This document shows positions 57,353-64,000 of a stretch of 64,000 nucleotides of DNA, piece by piece. The translations under genes were made by a program, and so were the position numbers. Numbering within the stretch: the first letter of the stretch is position 1; every line of letters begins with the position of its first letter. Where the stretch lies: assembly GCA_050084515.1 (NCBI GenBank), contig CM114275.1:5146001-5210000 (forward strand), in the 5' to 3' direction. A model generated the notes under the pieces. The model had not been told where the DNA came from and ran no database searches. It saw only the letters and a list, made by a program, of their open reading frames with translations. The DNA comes from Blasia pusilla. Taxonomy: Eukaryota; Marchantiophyta; Marchantiopsida; Blasiales.

Positions 57353-58718
57353 TCTTGAATGTGACTAGTCAACTTCTTCAATGAAAATTAAGAAGGTTTT
57401 TGCTCCAATTTTCATACTAACTCAAGCTTGCTTTCATCAACATAATCATGTAGGTCATTCACAGTTGGCTTGATTCGTAGGTTTCACTTAGGGTGTGACC
57501 ATGGCCACAATTTGATCAAATTTAAGTCATTTCTCCTATATAGCAACCTCTTACAACGTATCAACTTTGGAAGTTTCACCTTCTACACAGAGACAAGAAG
57601 TTTTGCTTGCAGTCAAAAGCTGATAAATGATTGACTTGAGGGTTGCAGGCAGGATTCCTGGATGGGCTATCAAGTACAATTCCTGGTATGTCGAGAATAG
57701 ATACATGACTTTGGTTTGTCCTGATGTATACCACAGCATTTCCAGAGTTGTGAAATGGTGAATATCCGCCTTGTTGCTGATGGAGAACCGCAGTCTCTGG
57801 TATCGACAAACTGCATTTTGAGTAGATGCTCTGAGATGCAATGGACTTGTCCACCAGGTTACATTCCAAGTAGAACTGTTCCTCTTCAGCAGCCAAATGA
57901 TAGTCTTCACTCACTGGTGTTTGTGCAGGTGTTGCTGGTTTGAATTTGAGAAAACTTCTTGAAGATGCAGGCTTCTCATCTCGAGGAAATTTGGAAAGCG
58001 GCCAACAATTGGTGGATATAACAGATCGTCGTGGGGAGCGCATCCAGGTGTTTCTTGAGTAGTAAGACGTTTTGTGGAGCACTGACATTTGGATCTCCAC
58101 AGAGCTTCCCTCTCTTCAAGGCGTTGAAACTTCAGGAATGAGACATTTGGATGTGTCAATCGTAATCTCGAAGGTGGCATAATTAAAGAGTACAAAGGGA
58201 TCGAATCAGGGGATTCATAGGGCAAGTTCCATCCATTTTTCATCAGTTTGCCACACCAGTTTGCTACACTCCTGATTCAAGAGGGAATTAAAAGTTCGTC
58301 ACTAGTTTATTTGTTCATCAGTCAACTTCTCCAAGCCCCTTCCATTCCATTATATTGGGAGCCTGGGGAACTTCTTGGTTGCCAAATGTTCCGCATTGTT
58401 ACTGGGAAATACTGTTGAGTGTGCTCCAATCATCGAGAATAAGTTGATTCGGTGTGTATTACCATTCCCGTAGCAAGCTTTCCTAAACTGGAATAGAGGC
58501 CCACTGACAGTATTTGGCAATAGTAAAAATCGTTGAAATAAATAAGCTCCAGCTTCGTTCATGAAACCCTGGAAGGGAATGTGCATGACTATAATTCATA
58601 GTGGACCATTTGGTGTGAACTGACAGACATAAAACATTCGCTGTTACTTTGATAATGTATATTGTGAGTGCAGTGGAAAAAATGACACTTTTCCCGCGAA
58701 ACAAATTTCAATTGTAAC
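57353..58718. other. Gap between convergent genes, unassigned open frames
   Basis: A 174-codon minus-strand frame (57576-58100) overlaps plus-strand frames, including a piece after an AG at about 57927 ending at a TAG near 58062. I recognise neither. The region should also hold the 3' ends of the two flanking transcripts. Confidence 0.4.
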
Positions 58719-61700
58719 CTAAAATTGGAAAGTGGCTGAATGGGGCATATGTACGGGTAGCTTGGCTGGCATCTTAAGAGCAGGTTGAGGTGGTGTGATG
58801 GCCATAGCATCAAAAGAGTTTTGGAAAGCATCCACTATGCCATCATCACTGTAAGGGCTCTCTGCTTTAAGGCTGCCCACTATTCTCCTTGCTGTGTTTG
58901 TTGCTTCACCCAATATTTGCCTCCCTCGTCCTGTTACATACTGCTGAGGGTCTTCCTCATCGTCTGAAACACCATCATTCCTTCCGTAGGAGTGGCCTTC
59001 CTCATTATGTTGAGAATCATCATCTGATGACACATCACCGTCGGCCTCGCCCAACTCTTCAACATCTGAGACAGCATGATCTTCCTCAAGAGTTTCCACC
59101 ATTGACCAGTAAGTGAAATTTGGTCTAATGAACCTGAAGTAGTAAAACAAGTTGAAGAGTCAAAAATAGATGTTCAACCAGTGATCCTCACGTCCACATT
59201 CTAACTACAATCCCAGCCTATTAAATCAAGAGAAATGAGGGTCTCTTGACCTCTTGGACAGCATCAGATTCCTTCCTTAGTCCATTTAGATCTTGATAAG
59301 AAAATCCACCAGGTGATTCAACTGAAAAAAGCAACTTGTCCGAACAAAACAGAAAGGCAGCAACTCTCATGTATTGCAGACTGAAACAGACTTACCTATC
59401 AGAATGACGAAGAAGATACGGATCAAAAGGGAAAAACATGTCGAGTCTGATGTCTCCAACCAAGATTCCTCCACAGTTGGCGTCAAGTCGTTCCTTTGAA
59501 GCAAGCCAATGCTTTTTAACAACTAGCTGTAGAGTACTCGTTTGTTTCAAAAATTCTTCCACAACAGAAGGCAAGCAGACCTGTAATTTGTGACAGTTAC
59601 ATTCACAGGTACAAGTCAAAAAATAACCAAAGGATAAGGCCAATCATATGTCCACTAGGTAATCATCTTGCCACGAGCTTATTGGTGACAGTCAAATATT
59701 GGGATGTTAGAAACACCACAGATATTTATGGGATATACAAGTTGGTTTAAAGGGAAACTTTGCTGGAAGGAAGAGCGAGACATGAAAGTGAGGAAGGGAG
59801 CAAATGAAAGGAAGCCCAGCCAATTTTAAGCCTACATGCCCTACAAAACAATACAGGGCTTCACATAATCCAATTTCCAAAGATATGAAAGCAAAAGACA
59901 TTTTAAGGCAAGGTGCAAATAAAAAAAACCTTTAAGGGATTCAACCGATGCTCAACCATCTGCTCCAGATGAAGACCTCGAAGGTGTCGTTTACCCTCCG
60001 GGTGATCTACAAGCATCTTCAATCGGAAGCAGAGAATGTACATCACAGCCTGTGATTTACAAACAAAAGGGCACCAGTCACTCTTTTGAGTAAATTGCAC
60101 TTTGCATGAGAAGATTCACCTTTAAAAAGCAGAGCAAAAAACATATCTGTCCTTGACAACAGTGGGGTATGATTATTATTTCCATCTATAAAAATCCTGA
60201 AGAAACTAATTTGAATAAGCTGGTCCACCTCCCAAAAATAGCACACTGACATTACTGCTGGAAAATATTACCTGGCAGGCTGAGTAGAAAACACCATGGA
60301 GTACTGTATCAGAAACCAATGAGGCAGCTTTTGAAACAGTTTCAGTACCTCCACCATAGGCAATGCACCAGCTAACCAGCCTGGCAAAACATACCCATGT
60401 GTCATCATTGAGAGATGGTCTACAAACCAGTGTATTCCTCATTCATGTAATCAGACCTATAATATATAGATAACATTCCATTCCTTATTGACCTAGAGAC
60501 CAGAACTTGTAAATAGATCCATAAGTATACATAACTCTCATCAAAACTTGTTGACAAACCTTTTGAGAGAAGTCCACACAACATCTAGTGGAAGATATTT
60601 CGCACGTGCTAGGAAACTAGCCAGATAGGCAGCAGCTGACATCCTGCACAGGACACAGATGTGATAGTCGAGGTAATTCAGCCCCTAAGGATGAGAAATG
60701 TCTCACACACACTCATCTTCACACAAAAATGAGGATTTTAGCCTAAATTACATCATGGTAGAACTACACAGCAAGCCACAGAAGCAAGGAAAACTGATCT
60801 CATTGAAAGTTACCTTGTGTAAGGTGGCCGGGTTTTTGAGGTGAAGATATCGCAAAGCAAGGAGGCAAAACGACCTCCACAGGTAGTTGGTGCTAACGAA
60901 CACAGGTAGAACATTAAGAACTGCATCACCAGCACACAAGTGTGAAAAACAGGGCTGACAGTCTTGCATTTGAAACTAAGCTAGAATCACATCCTCACAC
61001 CACCTTATCACTCATTGGCCAGAAACTGGTCTCTACAGAGGGTGCAAATTGAAGAGACCCGATTCTCCAGCATTGACCTTCGAGCGCTTTCAAAATCAGC
61101 AGTGTAAGAGCTGATAAAGGGGACCAGATCATGCTCCAATTCATTGAATTTACCAGATTGTCAAGCACGATATTTCCAGCACGGCATGAGTAAACATAGG
61201 GTTGGTAAATTCAATGCACTGAGCATGCACCTTTTCTTTCAGGAAGAGAGTGGCAGCCATTGGCTCACTGATTCTCTTAATTTTTTGTATCTCCAAGCTC
61301 TAAGAGATAGATAGTCGAGCAGTCTCTGCAACCAGGGCTGCTACACGAGCGATTCTGGAGTTGCTTCAAACAGAGCTGCATCCAAATGGGATCATAGAAG
61401 TTGAAGGCTCTTGCTAAAATCCTCGGAGGAATTTCAAATTTGGAAGGTTCCAAAAGAGGGTAATTTGATGGTCCTCTTTCTGTCCCAACATAACATGCAT
61501 CAGAGACTAAAATTCTGTGAGCCCTCCTAAAACGTACATTAGTGATGCCCAGGTAAAACACCAGAATACTTGAACGAGTGGTAGGTATGTAGATATTATC
61601 CTGTGAAGCAAGACATGGTTGCTCACAGGCTCCCCAGGTACCTTATGTATCCAAGCTCAAGTTCTCAATACACTCACACCATGAGCAGTTTCACCACAAG

Positions 61701-64000
61701 CCCTAGCAACGTGAAGGAACCATTAGATCCCTCCACAACACTTCCCAATTCACCCCTTACAATGGGCTTTGAGGATATACTGCCAGTTTTAGTGATTACC
61801 TGAGTAAACTTTGATTTGTGCGTATTTAGAACAGTTGACTGAAAAGATTTGATGAGAATGTCAAAGATCTGGAATCAGGACAAATACAGTTTTCAGGCAT
61901 CTAACCAAAACCCATGCAACAGATCAGATGCTGGCTGCAGAAGGCCAACAATGGATATCTACAAGAAAGACGCAGCACACACACTCAATGCAGCACAAAA
62001 GTTGAAGTGCCATTCACGTGGAAAATATTCACATCAATCATTCCTACTTGCAAATGCATTCAGTGGCATTCCTGGGAATGGTGCACAAAACTTCCACATA
62101 ACCTTGAAGAAATTACCACAAGATAATATTCATCGCTAAGGAGCTTACATTTCTAAAGTCTACCCTATCTTCGCAAAGCCGCGGATTGGCTATTAAAAAT
62201 CACGATACTGTTTGTTCTATTTGAACTGAGTGATACCTGTGAGGATACACCTCTTTTGCCACAAGCTTGCAGATGTTGCAATGTCATGTCCATCATGAGA
62301 TCCATCTTATCTGCCATTTCATCCAAGGTAGGAACTTGACCTTTTGTAGGCCGACCCATGAGTCCATAATGAAGCTTTGCCTGAGAGTTGCAGAGAACAG
62401 GTGAACTGAGTTTACTATTTCTCTTTCTGTTCAAGAATTACCTGCAAATTAAGCCCAACCTCTCCAATACGCCCAGTAATCAAATCAAGGCACATTCCTC
62501 ACCTCGATTCCAGGGCCAGCTGGATCACCATGATCATTCTCATCAGCCTCTCTTTCTTCAGTTTCCTCTTCAAGATCCATGTGGAACATGTACACCTTGC
62601 CAGTCTCCTCCTCAGTTAAGATGTCCTCCCATCGTATCTCCACCTTTCATTCAAATCAGAAGAGAGTTAGTGCCACCATGGAGATCTTTCTACTTCTGAG
62701 GAAATAAGTCGTTCACACCCATTTAAGACCAACAGAACAATAAGGCTGCAGTTTAGAGCATGTGTGAACATTTTGGAACAAAGCAACCACAAATGCACAG
62801 CCATTAACAATGTAATTTTTGCAGTACAACCTGTAGCAACAGCCGCGAGTACTCACATCAATCTGAATCAGTTGATCAACAACTGCTGGAAGCATTTGAC
62901 TTGACACATATTGTCCCCGCCCGCTCTCCAACCGTAGCATGTTTTCCAGATACAGGACATTCCACTGGCATCATACAAACACATTGTCATGCGACAAACT
63001 GGTTGGAACAATCTGGTAACAAGAGAATCTATAAGCCAAACACATTTTTCAAATTTCCACCGACCTCTTTAGGAGCAGATCTGTGTGGAATTCTTTGAAT
63101 CACAATTGGCTGCATTCTTAATGCCGATGTAGGAACAAGATCTGCAAGTTGTCTAATTGCTGCATGCAACCGACCCAAAACATCTTCCTTTTTGGCCATG
63201 TGATCAGATTGTTGTGCACGGATCTTATCAATGGACAGCCATCCACCCATGAGTCCGGTTCTGCTGTAAGTGTCTAAGAATTGGGGAAGGCCACAAGATG
63301 GAGGCAAAAAGTTGCGCACCAGCATATCCAGGCATTGGCCCACACATCCACCATTTGCAGTTGCCTGTAGTGTCAAATGCAGAAAAGTCAATATTCTGGA
63401 ACCAAATCCTGCTGCATTTCAATCATATAGATAATCCAGACATTCCACTATGGAAAAATACTGCAACACTCCTCTCCAAAAAAATACCCACCAAATTGAC
63501 GACAAACTCCAGTAATGCATCTGCGACACCAGGGCCATACGTCCAAACACTCATACCAAGCACCTGGAAGGTTTTGCAGTTAACAACCCATCAGTGCAGG
63601 TCTCAAGAAAAACTCTGTACAGACACAATCACAAGCCTTTCGACAAATCAAGGTCCTCAATTTGGTTCTCCATCTCCAACAGCCTTGCAAATCTATGCCG
63701 CATCCTTGCCACAATTATATGCAATGCACTCAGTCCAGAAATCTTATTCTGTGCTGATCAAGAAAAAAGCATGAGACTTACGTGGACAAGAAGTGCTTGA
63801 TGGAAATGATCACTAATGAAAGAGACACTCTGAGAAAGAGCCCTCAGACGAAGCTGCAAAATTGCATTAAAAAGTTATCAGCTGCATCCCTAGGCAAGTT
63901 CAATACAGCTCAGGATAGTCCGGAGGCAGTTGCAAGATGTGAAAAGTCTTGCTGACATAAGCATTCAAGTCATCAAGTCCATACAGCTTCTTACGAAACC
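58719..64000 (-). CDS. RRN3: RNA polymerase I initiation factor RRN3 (TIF-IA), 5' end outside window
   Basis: RRN3 binds RNA polymerase I and brings it to the rDNA promoter in the nucleolus. Thirteen exons join in phase: 63853-63782, 63563-63492, 63364-63065, 62964-62857, 62643-62503, 62380-62237, 61868-61800, 60920-60814, 60643-60560, 60380-60272, 60049-59930, 59580-59396 and 59133-58719. These give 641 residues plus stop. A further partial exon ending at 63957 (KKLYGLDDLNAY) is likely. Family landmarks are WTYGPGVADALLE, ADLVPTSALRMQPIVIQRIP, FLMFYLCSLAPTTCGGRFAS, MSAAAYLASFLARAKYLP, HGVFYSACQ, HRLNPLKVCLPSVVEEFL and RLDMFFPFDPYLL. The C-terminus is acidic and Ser-rich (about 138 residues), as in other RRN3 proteins. 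All exon borders are GT-AG and no stop interrupts it, so the gene looks functional. Confidence 0.95.

Overview
This is nuclear DNA of a green plant in the streptophyte lineage. It has two intact intron-rich housekeeping genes at the right end, a broken third gene, and about 50 kb of nested and decaying transposable elements. The intact genes are a plant-type isocitrate lyase/PEP-mutase-family gene (53525-57352, +) and RRN3, the RNA polymerase I initiation factor (58719 to beyond 64000, -). The broken gene is a zeta-class glutathione S-transferase (44879-47608, +). Introns are short (roughly 100-900 bp) with GT-AG ends. The species cannot be named from sequence alone. A charophyte alga or early-diverging land plant is my best guess, because retrotransposons carrying cytosine methyltransferases have been described in charophytes.

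The most notable content is a family of Ty3/gypsy LTR retrotransposons that carry a C5-cytosine DNA methyltransferase domain between gag and reverse transcriptase, and a C4HC3 PHD finger after the integrase. Three copies are present. Copy A (about 1885-15420) is old, rich in stops and lacks the core of its reverse transcriptase. A 5.96-kb CACTA-type DNA transposon (6547-12502, 3-bp target duplication TGT) has inserted inside its methyltransferase domain. Copy B (26150-34498) is nearly complete and sits in a degenerate tandem repeat with a 4-bp target duplication ACTT. Copy C (about 35442-36889) is a fragment holding integrase, PHD finger and a 3' terminal repeat. A probable solo terminal repeat lies at 49202-49815. 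The terminal repeats are arranged oddly: the outer ends of copy B and of the solo copy fall in what looks like the middle of a conventional LTR.

Layout: 1-1880, diverged direct repeats. 1885-15420, copy A with nested CACTA. 15796-15854, a tRNA-like sequence. 15928-20706 (-), a decayed transposase-like gene preceded by tandem PHD fingers. 21080-21880, degenerate repeats. 21880-23720, Ty1/copia remains. 25314-25490, a long (GA)n tract. 25780-35270, tandem repeats split by copy B. 35442-36889, copy C. 36890-41100, AT-rich DNA with two strong hairpins. 42600-43310, remains of a non-LTR reverse transcriptase. 44879-47608, broken GST zeta gene. 47610-53500, mostly AT-rich DNA with a solo LTR and tandem repeats. 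53525-64000, the two convergent host genes.

The host genes do not form a functional cluster. The elements share one theme, chromatin: a DNA methyltransferase plus a PHD reader in one retroelement, and tandem PHD fingers beside a second mobile-looking gene.
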